Shown here: in pieces, positions 17,038-24,877 of the stretch | How positions within the stretch are numbered: position 1 is the first letter of the stretch | How the letters are laid out: each line of letters starts with the position of its first letter | Notes under the pieces: model-generated | What the model saw: the letters and a program-made list of their open reading frames with translations, nothing else | Told to the model about the DNA's origin: nothing | The model's database searches: none | Source: Bacteroidota bacterium | GTDB lineage: Bacteria; Bacteroidota; Bacteroidia; Chitinophagales; Chitinophagaceae | NCBI GenBank assembly: GCA_023387985.1 | Contig: JAEWHC010000005.1 | Coordinates: 310,001 to 374,000, forward strand | Direction of reading: 5' to 3' | DNA length: 64,000 bases | Made by a program: the position numbers and the translations under genes

Positions 17038-18432
17038 ATGGCAAAAACATTGTTTGATAAAGTTTGGGATGCGCATGTGGTAAAGCGTATTCCCGATGGT
17101 CCGGATGTATTGTTCATCGACCGGCACTTTATTCATGAAGTCACCAGCCCTGTAGCCTTTCGGGGTTTGCGTACCCGTGGGCTTAACGTACTATACCCGG
17201 AGCGCACTTTCGCGACGGCGGATCACAATACGCCAACCATCAACCAGCACTTGCCGGTAAAAGATGCGATGAGCGCCAATCAATTGCATGAACTGGAGGA
17301 AAACGCGAAATCATATGGCATTTCCCACTGGGGACTTGGCAATCCGCGCAACGGCATCGTGCATGTGATTGGTCCTGAAAATGGGATCACCCAACCGGGC
17401 ATGACCATAGTTTGTGGAGACAGCCATACGAGTACCCATGGCGCTTTTGGTTGCATCGCTTTTGGCATTGGCACAAGCGAGGTGGAAATGGTTTTAAGCA
17501 GCCAGTGCATTATGCAACCCAAGCCCAGAAGTATGCGCATTACCATCAATGGCAAACTGGGGAAAGGCATTCTTCCCAAGGATGTCATTTTGTTCATCAT
17601 ATCCAAACTGACTGCTGCGGGCGCTACCGGCCATTTTGTGGAATACGCCGGCGACGTTTTTGAGAACATGAGTATGGAAGGGCGTATGACCGTTTGCAAC
17701 ATGAGCATTGAAATGGGTGCCCGCGGCGGAATGATCGCTCCGGACACTACCACATTTGAGTATGTGAAAGGTCGGGAATTGGCACCTGTAGGTGAAGCCT
17801 GGGAAGAAGCGCTTGCTTATTGGAAGACATTAAAAACCGATATTGGCGCCCAGTTCGATAAAGAATATTTCTTTGATGCATCCGAAATAGAGCCCATGAT
17901 TACCTATGGTACAAATCCCGGAATGGGTATGGGCATTTCGCATAACATTCCTTCTGCCGGCTCCATCGGCAGCGGGCAGGACAGTTTTAACCGGGCCATG
18001 GGTTATATGGGCTTTGCCGAAGGTGAGGCCATGAAGGGCAAGAAAGTGGATTATGTTTTTGTGGGCAGTTGCACCAATGGCCGGATTGAGGATTTCCGGG
18101 AGTTTGCAAAAATCCTGAAGGGTCGTCATAAATCCGAAAGCGTTACAGCCTGGATCGTACCTGGCAGCCAGCGGGTTTTGAAGCAAATTGAAGAAGAAGG
18201 TATCCTGCAAACTTTGCTTGATGCCGGTTTTGAACTTCGTCAGCCCGGTTGCAGTGCATGCCTGGCTATGAATGACGACAAAATTCCAACAGGCAAATAC
18301 GCGGTGAGTACCAGCAACCGGAATTTTGAAGGCAGGCAGGGCCCCGGAGCCCGCACTTTACTCGCAAGCCCGTTAACAGCTGCAGCCGCCGCGGTTACCG
18401 GGGTAGTTACTGATCCCAGAGACTTTTTGTAA
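17038..18432 (+). CDS. leuC: 3-isopropylmalate dehydratase large subunit
   Basis: 464 residues, the standard LeuC length. The aconitase-type features are visible: VCGDSHTSTHGAFGCIAFGIG in the middle, VGSCTNGRIEDFR with one cluster Cys, and GCSACLAMN with the other two, which together bind the [4Fe-4S] cluster. With LeuD it isomerises 2-isopropylmalate to 3-isopropylmalate in leucine biosynthesis. leuD follows after 94 bases on the same strand; leuA and leuB are not in the window. The start MAKTLFDKVWDAHVV fits the family. Confidence 0.96.
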   Translation: MAKTLFDKVWDAHVVKRIPDGPDVLFIDRHFIHEVTSPVAFRGLRTRGLNVLYPERTFATADHNTPTINQHLPVKDAMSANQLHELEENAKSYGISHWGLGNPRNGIVHVIGPENGITQPGMTIVCGDSHTSTHGAFGCIAFGIGTSEVEMVLSSQCIMQPKPRSMRITINGKLGKGILPKDVILFIISKLTAAGATGHFVEYAGDVFENMSMEGRMTVCNMSIEMGARGGMIAPDTTTFEYVKGRELAPVGEAWEEALAYWKTLKTDIGAQFDKEYFFDASEIEPMITYGTNPGMGMGISHNIPSAGSIGSGQDSFNRAMGYMGFAEGEAMKGKKVDYVFVGSCTNGRIEDFREFAKILKGRHKSESVTAWIVPGSQRVLKQIEEEGILQTLLDAGFELRQPGCSACLAMNDDKIPTGKYAVSTSNRNFEGRQGPGARTLLASPLTAAAAAVTGVVTDPRDFL

Positions 18433-18526
18433 ATACCATCCGTCTCAAAAACACCAAATGCATCGTTAAAAGGCGCAAAGGCCAAAACCTCAGCCTTTTG
18501 AATTTCTGAACGCCCAATCTTAAATT

Positions 18527-19120
18527 ATGTCATACGAGCCATTCACCATTTTACGTTCTTCCGCTGTGCCGCTGCCCATTGAAAATGTAGATACCGACCA
18601 GATCATTCCGGCGCGCTTTCTGAAAGCCACCGAACGCAAGGGATTTGGTGAGAATTTGTTCCGCGACTGGCGCTATGAAGCGGCCGGAAACCCGAAGAAA
18701 GATTTTGTGCTCAACAATCCCATATATTCCGGCAAGATTCTGGTGGGCGGAAAAAATTTTGGCTGTGGCAGCAGTCGCGAACATGCCGCATGGGCCATTT
18801 ATGATTATGGATTCCGCTGTGTGGTCAGCAGTTTTTTCGCGGATATTTTTCAAGGCAATTCCCTGAATGTGGGCATTCTTCCTGTAACGGTAACCGAAGC
18901 GTTCCTGAACAAAATCTTTACGGCAATTGAAGCCGATCCTCACACGCAGATGAAAGTGGACCTGCCCGCGCAACAGATCACCATTGTTTCAACCGGCGAA
19001 GCAGAATCTTTTTTCATTAATGGCTACAAAAAGCATAACCTGATGAATGGATACGATGATATTGACTACCTGCAAAGCCTTAAAACGGAAATAGCAGCTT
19101 TTGCATCACAAAGGACTTAG
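18527..19120 (+). CDS. leuD: 3-isopropylmalate dehydratase small subunit
   Basis: 197 residues, the standard LeuD length. Motifs: ENVDTDQIIPARFLK near the N terminus, and the swivel-domain signature GGKNFGCGSSREHAAWA. It forms the heterodimer with LeuC. The 94-base gap after leuC contains a 7-bp inverted repeat (AAAAGGC at about 18465 and GCCTTTT at about 18494) that might form an intercistronic hairpin. No strong terminator follows; a short CAGGGA/TCCCTG hairpin just after the stop lacks a T-run. Confidence 0.95.
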   Translation: MSYEPFTILRSSAVPLPIENVDTDQIIPARFLKATERKGFGENLFRDWRYEAAGNPKKDFVLNNPIYSGKILVGGKNFGCGSSREHAAWAIYDYGFRCVVSSFFADIFQGNSLNVGILPVTVTEAFLNKIFTAIEADPHTQMKVDLPAQQITIVSTGEAESFFINGYKKHNLMNGYDDIDYLQSLKTEIAAFASQRT

Positions 19121-19172
19121 CAGGCATTCAGGGAGTTCCCTGTTCCATTAAAATCTCTACCGGGAGGTCCTT

Positions 19173-19313
19173 TCATCCTGGATCCTGCCATTCCAATTCA
19201 GACCAAATCGAAAAATCGTATATATTCCCACGGGCATATTTATAGGATTCCATATCATGCGGCAGATCTTCAAGTTGTTGCTCTACGGTAAGCATATCGG
19301 CCGGCATTTGCAT
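19173..19313 (-). CDS. Possible small protein or gene remnant, 46 residues
   Basis: ATG at 19313-19311 to TGA at 19175-19173. The peptide begins MQMPADMLTVEQQLEDLP and ends SELEWQDPG. Its composition is protein-like (aromatic and acidic residues, amphipathic), and codon use is unremarkable for the window. I do not recognise it. It may be the tail of a decayed gene, because another minus-strand frame just upstream also reads plausibly before stopping. Confidence 0.25.
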   Translation of the reverse strand: MQMPADMLTVEQQLEDLPHDMESYKYARGNIYDFSIWSELEWQDPG

Positions 19314-19539
19314 GGGCAATAATCCTGAAGGTTCTTATTTGCCTGTAATGATCTCCGAAATAGCCTATTCCCTTACGGAGAAAATATTGCCGGCGGTTGG
19401 CTCCTGGAGAGAAAACATATTTCGCTTCCGGAACCGGCGATATCATTGCGCAAACCGGCCAAACCTATAAAATACACCGGATCAGAACTCAATTCAAACT
19501 ACACCCTTTCCGAAACCCTGATATATATCACAAACCACC

Positions 19540-19565
19540 GTGACCCGGGTTACTGAGGGGGTCAC
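19540..19565. promoter_or_regulatory. Operator-like palindrome before the SQR operon
   Basis: GTGACCCGGGTTAC at 19540-19553 is a 14-bp palindrome with one mismatched pair. A third half-site GGTCAC follows at 19560-19565, so GTGACCC (19540-19546) and GGGTCAC (19559-19565) also pair perfectly over a 12-base spacer. The group covers the -33 region of the promoter whose -7 element is at 19577, the right place for a repressor or activator of the sulfur operon. The regulator is unknown. Confidence 0.5.
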
Positions 19566-19576
19566 CGGCCGCAAAA

Positions 19577-19584
19577 TATCTTTG
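19577..19584 (+). promoter_or_regulatory. Candidate -7 element of the SQR operon
   Basis: TATCTTTG matches TAnnTTTG and lies 23 bases before the ATG at 19608. The -33 position falls in the palindrome group at 19540-19565, where no TTG is present, so an activator may be needed. Confidence 0.5.
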
Positions 19585-19607
19585 CATCATAAATCAAAAC
19601 CAGCGGA

Positions 19608-20852
19608 ATGAAGCGTATTCTGATATTGGGAGCCGGTACTGCAGGTACCATGATGGCCAACCATCTCCATAAAGAACTGGATAATAAATTATTCGAGATC
19701 AACATAGTTGACGAACGTGATAATCACTATTATCAGCCCGGGTTTTTATTCCTTCCTTTCGACAGTTATTTACCGGAAGATGTGGTGAAAAATATCGATG
19801 TATTCATTCCCAAACAGGTAAAGCTTATCCGTCAAAAAATCGACAAGATCAATCCGGCAGAAAATACCGTGTCGCTTGGAAACGGTGATTTGCTTGAATA
19901 TGATATCCTGATCATCGCCACAGGTTCGGAAATCGCACCTGAGGAAATTACGGGCATGAAAGGCGGCGAATGGCAGAAATCGGTTTTTGACTTTTATACT
20001 TTTGAGGGCGCTCTTGCCCTTCGGGATAAACTCCGTGAATGGCAGGGCGGAAACCTGGTGGTGCACATTACCGAAATGCCTATTAAATGCCCCGTGGCTC
20101 CATTGGAATTTGCATTTCTCGCGGATTCATTTTTCAAAGAAAAGAACATACGCGACAAGGTGAATATTACTTATGTAACCCCATTGAGCGGCGCATTTAC
20201 CAAACCCAGGGCAACCAAAACATTGGAGCATTTGCTCAAAGAAAAACACATTCAGATTGAAGCCGATTTCGCGATCGAGCACGTTGATAATGAGCAAAAG
20301 AAAATTGTTGATTATGGTGGCCGGGAAATTCCCTTTGACCTGCTCGTAACCGTACCGACCAATAAAGGCAGTGAGGCGATTGCGCGGAGTGGTATGGGTG
20401 ATGAATTGAACTATGTTCCTACCTATAAAGCCACATTGCAATCAAAAAAATTCAACAACGTATTTGTGATCGGTGATGCCTCGGATATCCCGGCATCAAA
20501 AGCCGGATCGGTTGCGCATTTCCAGGCTGAGATTCTTACTGAAAACATTATGCGTTTCATTCACGGCGATCCACTGAAGGAAGCATTTGACGGCCATGCC
20601 AACTGCTTTGTGGAAACCGGTGGCGGAAAAGCCCTGCTCATTGATTTTAATTATACCCACGAGCCGGTGGAAGGAAAATTTCCGTTTGCCGGCATAGGGC
20701 CTTTGCGCCTGCTGAAAGAAAGCCGCATTAATCATTATGGCAAGCTTGCTTTCCGGTGGATTTACTGGAATATGTTGCTGAAAGGCACACCCATTCCATT
20801 TGTATCCGCGACCATGAGTACCAAGGGAAAACAATTTGAACAAAACCAATAA
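19608..20852 (+). CDS. FAD-dependent oxidoreductase, sulfide:quinone reductase type
   Basis: 414 residues. An N-terminal FAD Rossmann motif ILGAGTAGTMMANHL (6-20), LIIATGSE (101-108) and a second FAD motif with VFVIGDASDIPASKAG (286-301) place it in the NDH-2/SQR family. Two cysteines stand where SQR has its redox pair: Cys161 in MPIKCPVAP and Cys333 in FDGHANCFVETG. SQR oxidises sulfide at the membrane surface, passing electrons to quinone and leaving sulfur as persulfide or polysulfide. The following genes encode TusE/DsrC-like, DsrE2-like and OsmC proteins, so sulfane-sulfur transfer is the natural reading. There is no signal peptide. Assignment to SQR rather than a related flavoprotein rests on the cysteines and context. 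Confidence 0.82.
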   Translation: MKRILILGAGTAGTMMANHLHKELDNKLFEINIVDERDNHYYQPGFLFLPFDSYLPEDVVKNIDVFIPKQVKLIRQKIDKINPAENTVSLGNGDLLEYDILIIATGSEIAPEEITGMKGGEWQKSVFDFYTFEGALALRDKLREWQGGNLVVHITEMPIKCPVAPLEFAFLADSFFKEKNIRDKVNITYVTPLSGAFTKPRATKTLEHLLKEKHIQIEADFAIEHVDNEQKKIVDYGGREIPFDLLVTVPTNKGSEAIARSGMGDELNYVPTYKATLQSKKFNNVFVIGDASDIPASKAGSVAHFQAEILTENIMRFIHGDPLKEAFDGHANCFVETGGGKALLIDFNYTHEPVEGKFPFAGIGPLRLLKESRINHYGKLAFRWIYWNMLLKGTPIPFVSATMSTKGKQFEQNQ

Positions 20853-20864
20853 AAACACATCATT

Positions 20865-21173
20865 ATGGAAAAAACATTAGCCGGAAAAGCTGTCGAAGTA
20901 AATGAAGAAGGATATCTCACCAATTTGTCCCAATGGGATTGGGATGTTGCCGAAGAAATCGCCTCAGAATACAAAATCGATCTGACGCCCAAACATAAAG
21001 TGGTGATCGAATACCTGCAGGATCAATTCAAAAATGAAGTTCCCCTTACCATTCGCAAAGTAGGTGCAAGCGGGGTGACGACCATTAAAGAATTCTATGA
21101 ATTGTTTCCGCAGGGTCCGTTGAAAATCTCCACCAAGATCGCCGGCATTCCCAAACCAGCAAGCTGCATTTAA
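20865..21173 (+). CDS. TusE/DsrC/DsvC family sulfur-carrier protein
   Basis: 102 residues. The family C-terminal arm is present: FYELFPQGP, then TKIAGIPKPASCI, with the sulfur-accepting Cys101 next to last. The second, upstream Cys of true dissimilatory DsrC is absent (Ser-Thr is found there), so it is of the single-cysteine, TusE-like kind that relays persulfide rather than forming the trisulfide used by DsrAB. It starts 12 bases after the SQR gene and is surely co-transcribed. No dsrAB or tusBCD is nearby; the likely partner is the DsrE2-like protein 22 bases downstream. Confidence 0.87.
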   Translation: MEKTLAGKAVEVNEEGYLTNLSQWDWDVAEEIASEYKIDLTPKHKVVIEYLQDQFKNEVPLTIRKVGASGVTTIKEFYELFPQGPLKISTKIAGIPKPASCI

Positions 21174-21195
21174 ATCACCTAAAAAAAACGGAGAA

Positions 21196-21678
21196 ATGGA
21201 AAACAATAACGGACAGATCAAAAAAATGATGATCATCCTGTCGAAGGCAACTATAGAAAATGTGTATGCCGCTTTTGTGCTGGCCAATGGTGCAAGAATG
21301 GAAGGCATTGAAGCAGAAATGTTTTTCACCTTTTTCGGCCTGGAGGCCATACACAAAAAAAGGCTTGAAAATCTTCGGGTAGCAACAGTAGGCAACCCGG
21401 CTATGCATATTCCCACCATGGTGGGTGGTCTGCCGGGAATGGAAGCCATGGCCACCACCATGATGAAAAAAGAAATGACCAAGCTGGATATGCCCGACGT
21501 AAAGGAATTCCTGGAAATCCTTTCTGCTTCGGGAGCCAAATTATGGGCTTGTAAACTGGCGATGGATATGTTCCATTTTACAAAAGAAGATCTCATTGAA
21601 GAACTCGATGGCGTATTGACAGTGGGTGATTTTTATAACCGTTCGCATGGCGAAAACACCCATATGCTCTTCATCTGA
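21196..21678 (+). CDS. DsrE/DsrF-like family protein (DsrE2 type)
   Basis: 160 residues. The N-terminal strand KKMMIILSKATIENVYAAFVLANGARMEG, the FFTFFGLEA segment and the Met-rich stretch around GGLPGMEAMATTMM are typical of the DsrE2 subgroup. The conserved Cys is in SGAKLWACKLAMDMF. DsrE-family proteins carry sulfane sulfur on that cysteine and hand it to TusE/DsrC- or TusA-type carriers. The hydrophobic middle segments suggest membrane association, as proposed for DsrE2. It is the third gene of the SQR operon. Confidence 0.85.
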   Translation: MENNNGQIKKMMIILSKATIENVYAAFVLANGARMEGIEAEMFFTFFGLEAIHKKRLENLRVATVGNPAMHIPTMVGGLPGMEAMATTMMKKEMTKLDMPDVKEFLEILSASGAKLWACKLAMDMFHFTKEDLIEELDGVLTVGDFYNRSHGENTHMLFI

Positions 21679-21770
21679 CCAAAGTACAGTTGGTTTGATC
21701 CGTAACCAAGATCTCCGGTTCATTGCGGATACTCAAACCTCCTTTGATTCATAAATAAAAACTGAAAATA

Positions 21771-22220
21771 ATGGCCCAAGAACATTTTTATCAAGTAGCG
21801 GTACAATTCGAAACCGAAAGAAAAGGAACGTTGAGTTCTGAAAAACTGACCGAAACCTTAGAAGTAGCTACACCCCCCGAGTTTCCAAAAGGAATGGAAA
21901 ATATCTGGAGCCCTGAACATTATTTTGTAGCCGCCGTAAACAGTTGCCTGATGACCACATTCCTGGCCATTGCGGAAAACTTCAAACTGCCCTTTGTGGA
22001 TTTCAAATCCGATGCAACCGGAACCCTTTCGGTAGTTGATGGCAAGTATATGATGAGCAAGATTGTGCTCAGGCCAACCATTGTGGTTGAAAATGAGGAG
22101 CATCGTGCACTGGCGCAGAAAGTAATCGAAAAATCCGAAAAAGCCTGCCTGATCACGAATTCGATCAAATCGGATGTGTTGATGGAAGTGCATGTTGTGG
22201 TTAGCCAACCTGTCATCTAA
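21771..22220 (+). CDS. OsmC family protein
   Basis: 149 residues with the OsmC/Ohr fold: an N-terminal beta region (EHFYQVAVQFETERKGTL), WSPEHYFVAAVNSCLMTTFLAIAENF with one redox Cys, and AEKACLITNSIKSDV with the second. The family reduces organic hydroperoxides or acts on persulfides. The gene follows DsrE2 by 92 bases on the same strand and is probably the last gene of the sulfur operon, where a role against reactive sulfur or peroxide species fits. An imperfect terminator follows. Confidence 0.87.
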   Translation: MAQEHFYQVAVQFETERKGTLSSEKLTETLEVATPPEFPKGMENIWSPEHYFVAAVNSCLMTTFLAIAENFKLPFVDFKSDATGTLSVVDGKYMMSKIVLRPTIVVENEEHRALAQKVIEKSEKACLITNSIKSDVLMEVHVVVSQPVI

Positions 22221-22230
22221 CACTTAAGTT

Positions 22231-22271
22231 GAGTGGTCAGGCCTCGGCACGGTCGGACTGCTCACCTTTTT
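22231..22271 (+). terminator. Imperfect terminator after the sulfur operon
   Basis: The arms 22231-22243 and 22251-22263 pair with one mismatch and three G-U pairs around a 7-base loop, followed by ACC and TTTTT (22267-22271). It overlaps the stop codon of the converging DUF3037 gene. Confidence 0.5.
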
Positions 22272-22650
22272 AACCGGCATAAAATTCAAACAATTTCTCC
22301 AACTCTGTTTGAGGATCTGCAGTAAATCCAATATGCACTTTTGATGTCTGGATTACCGTGCTGCGTGCCGCGGTCAGCCAACGAAAACGCTCCGCTATAC
22401 CCAGTGGATTGATGGGATGATTATGGCATTGGCCGGCAGAAATATCCTCAACTGTTTTTAGATGCTGATAGATGACTGCCGTATCTTCAACATCAAAGCA
22501 GGCAAGCTTTTTTTCGTTTATGTCCCATTTGCAACCGAGGAACTTCCGGTCTTTGCAATAGAGCAGAATGCCTGCATTCAAAAATTCCTGCCGCTCCACA
22601 CGGGGCACGATCCGGATCACGGCATATTCATATAGTAATTTACCGGTCAT
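22270..22650 (-). CDS. DUF3037 domain protein
   Basis: 126 residues. The opening YEYAVIRIVPRVERQEFLNAGILLYC matches the DUF3037 pattern (a strand, then R-x-E-F-x-N-x-G). Its function is unknown. It overlaps the upstream HipA-like kinase gene by 11 bases, so the two are translationally coupled. These two families often occur side by side, which suggests a partner or substrate relationship. There is no membrane segment or signal peptide. Confidence 0.83.
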   Translation of the reverse strand: MTGKLLYEYAVIRIVPRVERQEFLNAGILLYCKDRKFLGCKWDINEKKLACFDVEDTAVIYQHLKTVEDISAGQCHNHPINPLGIAERFRWLTAARSTVIQTSKVHIGFTADPQTELEKLFEFYAG

Positions 22651-23410
22651 TCAGGATCTGGTTTAAAAATATTTCAGCATTTTCAATTCTCCGTTTCAGA
22701 AACTCAGCATAACCCTTACGTATTGCTGCCGGCTCAATGCCTTCGCCATAATCGTTAATCCAGTTTGCGGGTATAAGGCTGATAAGCTTGTCAATGATAT
22801 CGGGAGTAATTTTTTGTTTCAATTCATAATCCGCTTTTTCCATTTCAGTTGCCTGCGGAAGCAAAACATGATCTTTGATCTGGACAAAAGGTTTTGTGAC
22901 CGCTTCGCGCCAGCTATCCCAATTGTGATGAAAATATAAACATGCGCCATGGTCAATCAGCCACAATTCCTTCTGCCACAAAAGCATATTGGTATTTTTG
23001 GGCGTCCTGTCCACATTCATCAGGAAAGCATCGAGCCATACAATCTTCGAGGCCAGCAAGGGATCTACGGTTTTAACGGCCGGATCGTAGGTAATGGAAC
23101 CGCTCAGGTAATGGATGGCGATATTCAACCCTGTTGATGCTTTCAGCAGATCCTGGATCTCTTCATCCGGTTCAGTACGTCCGAACCCCTCTTTAAGTTC
23201 AGCAAAAACAATTTCTGGCGTTTTGAGGCCGGCCTCTTTTGCCAGCATTCCACCAATCATTTCAGCGACCAGCGCCCTCGTTCCCTGTCCTGCTCCGCGA
23301 AATTTCAGGCTGTACATAAATCCGTCGTCCGCTTCTGCAATCGCAGGCAAACTGCCACCCTCCCGCAATGGCGCGATATAACGGGTAACTTCAACTGTGC
23401 GGATCTCCAT
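22640..23410 (-). CDS. HipA-like kinase family protein (HipA_2 type)
   Basis: 256 residues, much shorter than HipA (about 440), and corresponding to the compact HipA_2 kinase group. A Lys in GFMYSLKFRGAGQG may bind ATP. The catalytic loop is WLDAFLMNVDRTPKNTNMLLW, with Asp and Asn in the expected places, and the metal-binding Asp is in LWLIDHGACLYF. No HipB-like DNA-binding antitoxin precedes it; instead the DUF3037 gene overlaps its 3' end. Whether it phosphorylates a tRNA synthetase like HipA or something else is not known. Confidence 0.8.
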   Translation of the reverse strand: MEIRTVEVTRYIAPLREGGSLPAIAEADDGFMYSLKFRGAGQGTRALVAEMIGGMLAKEAGLKTPEIVFAELKEGFGRTEPDEEIQDLLKASTGLNIAIHYLSGSITYDPAVKTVDPLLASKIVWLDAFLMNVDRTPKNTNMLLWQKELWLIDHGACLYFHHNWDSWREAVTKPFVQIKDHVLLPQATEMEKADYELKQKITPDIIDKLISLIPANWINDYGEGIEPAAIRKGYAEFLKRRIENAEIFLNQILNDR

Positions 23411-23482
23411 CCGGCGAAGATAAACGGGGAAATTGGGATTCCGTTTGCAGTAACCAACGTTCGACCTATAATTCCAACCGAA

Positions 23483-24370
23483 TCAATGCAAATGCTGATT
23501 AAAAAAATTCACTGTTCTTTCCCATGCCAATTCGGCCTGCTGTTTATCATACCGTGGCGTGGTATCATTATGAAATCCATGGTTTGCGCCTTCATACATC
23601 CAGGCCTGGTATTCTTTTTCGTGTTGCTTTAATGCGGCTTCATAGGCCGGCCAGCCTTCATTTACCCGGGTATCCAGCGATGCGTAATGCAACATTAACG
23701 GTGCTTGTATTTTAGCAACTTCATCCAATGGCGGCTGCCCGCCGTAAAAAGGCACCGATGCCGAAAGTTCCGGAATGCGTACCGCCATCATGTTGCTTAT
23801 CCATCCGCCAAAACAAAAACCTACCACACCGGCTTTGCCGTTGTTTTCCGGATGTTGCTTCAGGTAGTGAAATGCGGCAATAAAATCTTCAAGCATTTCG
23901 TTGCGGTCGCGTTTAGCCTGCAGTTCCCGGCCTGCATCATCCGTACCGGGATATCCTCCAAGCGGCGTTAATGCATCGGGAGCAAGGGCGAGAAATCCGG
24001 CGACGGCTGCCCTTCGGCATACATCCTCAATGTAAGGATTTAACCCACGGTTTTCATGCACCACCACTACCCCACCCAATTTCCCAATGGCGTCGGCCGG
24101 TTTGCAGAGTAAGCCTTTTATCCGCCCTCCGCCTTTTGGCGAATTATAAAAGATGTATTCACTCACCACCCGCTTATCATTGGGACCCACCTGTACATGG
24201 TCTTTATAATTTGGTGACATAAAGCTCAACAGTGAGCCAACTGTTAAACCACCCACAGCATAAAAAGACAGTTTTTCAACAAAATCTCTCCGGGTGATCC
24301 GGTTATGTGCATAGTCATCGTAAAGATCAAATACTTCCTGTTTGATATCTTCTTTTCTGATTTCGGCCAT
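23483..24370 (-). CDS. Dienelactone hydrolase family protein, Tat-type signal
   Basis: 295 residues from ATG 24370. A longer frame to 24478 adds 36 residues with no family resemblance. The alpha/beta-hydrolase catalytic triad of the DLH family is present: Cys186 in GFCFGG, Asp233 in SLDTR and His264 in GANHGFHND. The N terminus has ITRRDFVEKL (Arg27-Arg28) followed by a hydrophobic stretch AVGGLTVGSLLSF, which looks like a twin-arginine signal, so it may be exported folded. Natural substrates of such secreted DLH-family enzymes are not established. It is downstream of the cREC gene by 88 bases on the same strand. Confidence 0.86.
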   Translation of the reverse strand: MAEIRKEDIKQEVFDLYDDYAHNRITRRDFVEKLSFYAVGGLTVGSLLSFMSPNYKDHVQVGPNDKRVVSEYIFYNSPKGGGRIKGLLCKPADAIGKLGGVVVVHENRGLNPYIEDVCRRAAVAGFLALAPDALTPLGGYPGTDDAGRELQAKRDRNEMLEDFIAAFHYLKQHPENNGKAGVVGFCFGGWISNMMAVRIPELSASVPFYGGQPPLDEVAKIQAPLMLHYASLDTRVNEGWPAYEAALKQHEKEYQAWMYEGANHGFHNDTTPRYDKQQAELAWERTVNFFNQHLH

Positions 24371-24458
24371 TGTGTTTGTTTTTGAAGGGTAAATATATTT
24401 TTTTACCTCCACAATACAAAGCGGCCTCTTTCCTGACGCGGTGCCGGACCATAGAACC

Positions 24459-24863
24459 TCAACCTCCGGATACTCCAAATACCTCCAGAATGTTTGCTCG
24501 CCCCACCGGGTTACGGCTATGGCATAAGATCACCGCCGGAAGATCCAGCCTGTTTTCGGTACAATGGTTCTTAAGCCATTTTGCGCAATGCAGACCTGTC
24601 TTCTCTTTAAAACTGTTGTACAGGCTCTTGTATTTAACGGGATCCAGAAACATTTCATTGGCATAATGTTCGGCAGCGAGGTCATGGTCAAAAGAAACCA
24701 TTTGCGGTACGCCGTAATGCAAAATATGATCTACAAACGCACGATAACTGCGCACAATATCCCATATCTGCAATGTATAAATACCGGGATGTTCCGCGGG
24801 ATCATAATGAAAAGGGACATCTTCAGGCATCCTGAAGTCATCAAGAAACAAATTATAACTCAT
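24459..24863 (-). CDS. Cyclic-phosphate processing receiver-like (cREC) protein
   Basis: 134 residues. YNLFLDDFRMPED at the N terminus and MVSFDHDLAAEHY in the middle match the cREC family, a receiver-like fold with an acidic pair predicted to act in processing of cyclic-phosphate RNA ends rather than in two-component signalling. It is a single-domain protein with no DNA-binding part. The gene lies 14 bases after the DUF4834 gene on the same strand. A function in RNA repair or defence is a prediction from the family, not shown here. Confidence 0.7.
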   Translation of the reverse strand: MSYNLFLDDFRMPEDVPFHYDPAEHPGIYTLQIWDIVRSYRAFVDHILHYGVPQMVSFDHDLAAEHYANEMFLDPVKYKSLYNSFKEKTGLHCAKWLKNHCTENRLDLPAVILCHSRNPVGRANILEVFGVSGG

Positions 24864-24877
24864 GAAGACCGGGGGAT

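Larger units (their letters stand above)
19121..19607. other. Intergenic region with decayed-looking coding fragments
   Basis: 487 bases between leuD and the SQR operon. Several short frames on both strands read like pieces of real proteins without a complete gene. On the plus strand around 19380-19560, two frames give plausible stretches such as LAPGEKTYFASGTGDIIAQ and NYTLSETLIYITNHRDPGY. On the minus strand there is a 46-residue frame, listed separately. This could be a degraded gene. The last 70 bases hold the promoter and operator of the next operon. Confidence 0.4.

Noticed and set aside
20865..21173. True dissimilatory DsrC
   Set aside because: Only the penultimate cysteine is present; the second redox cysteine is missing and no dsrAB is nearby.
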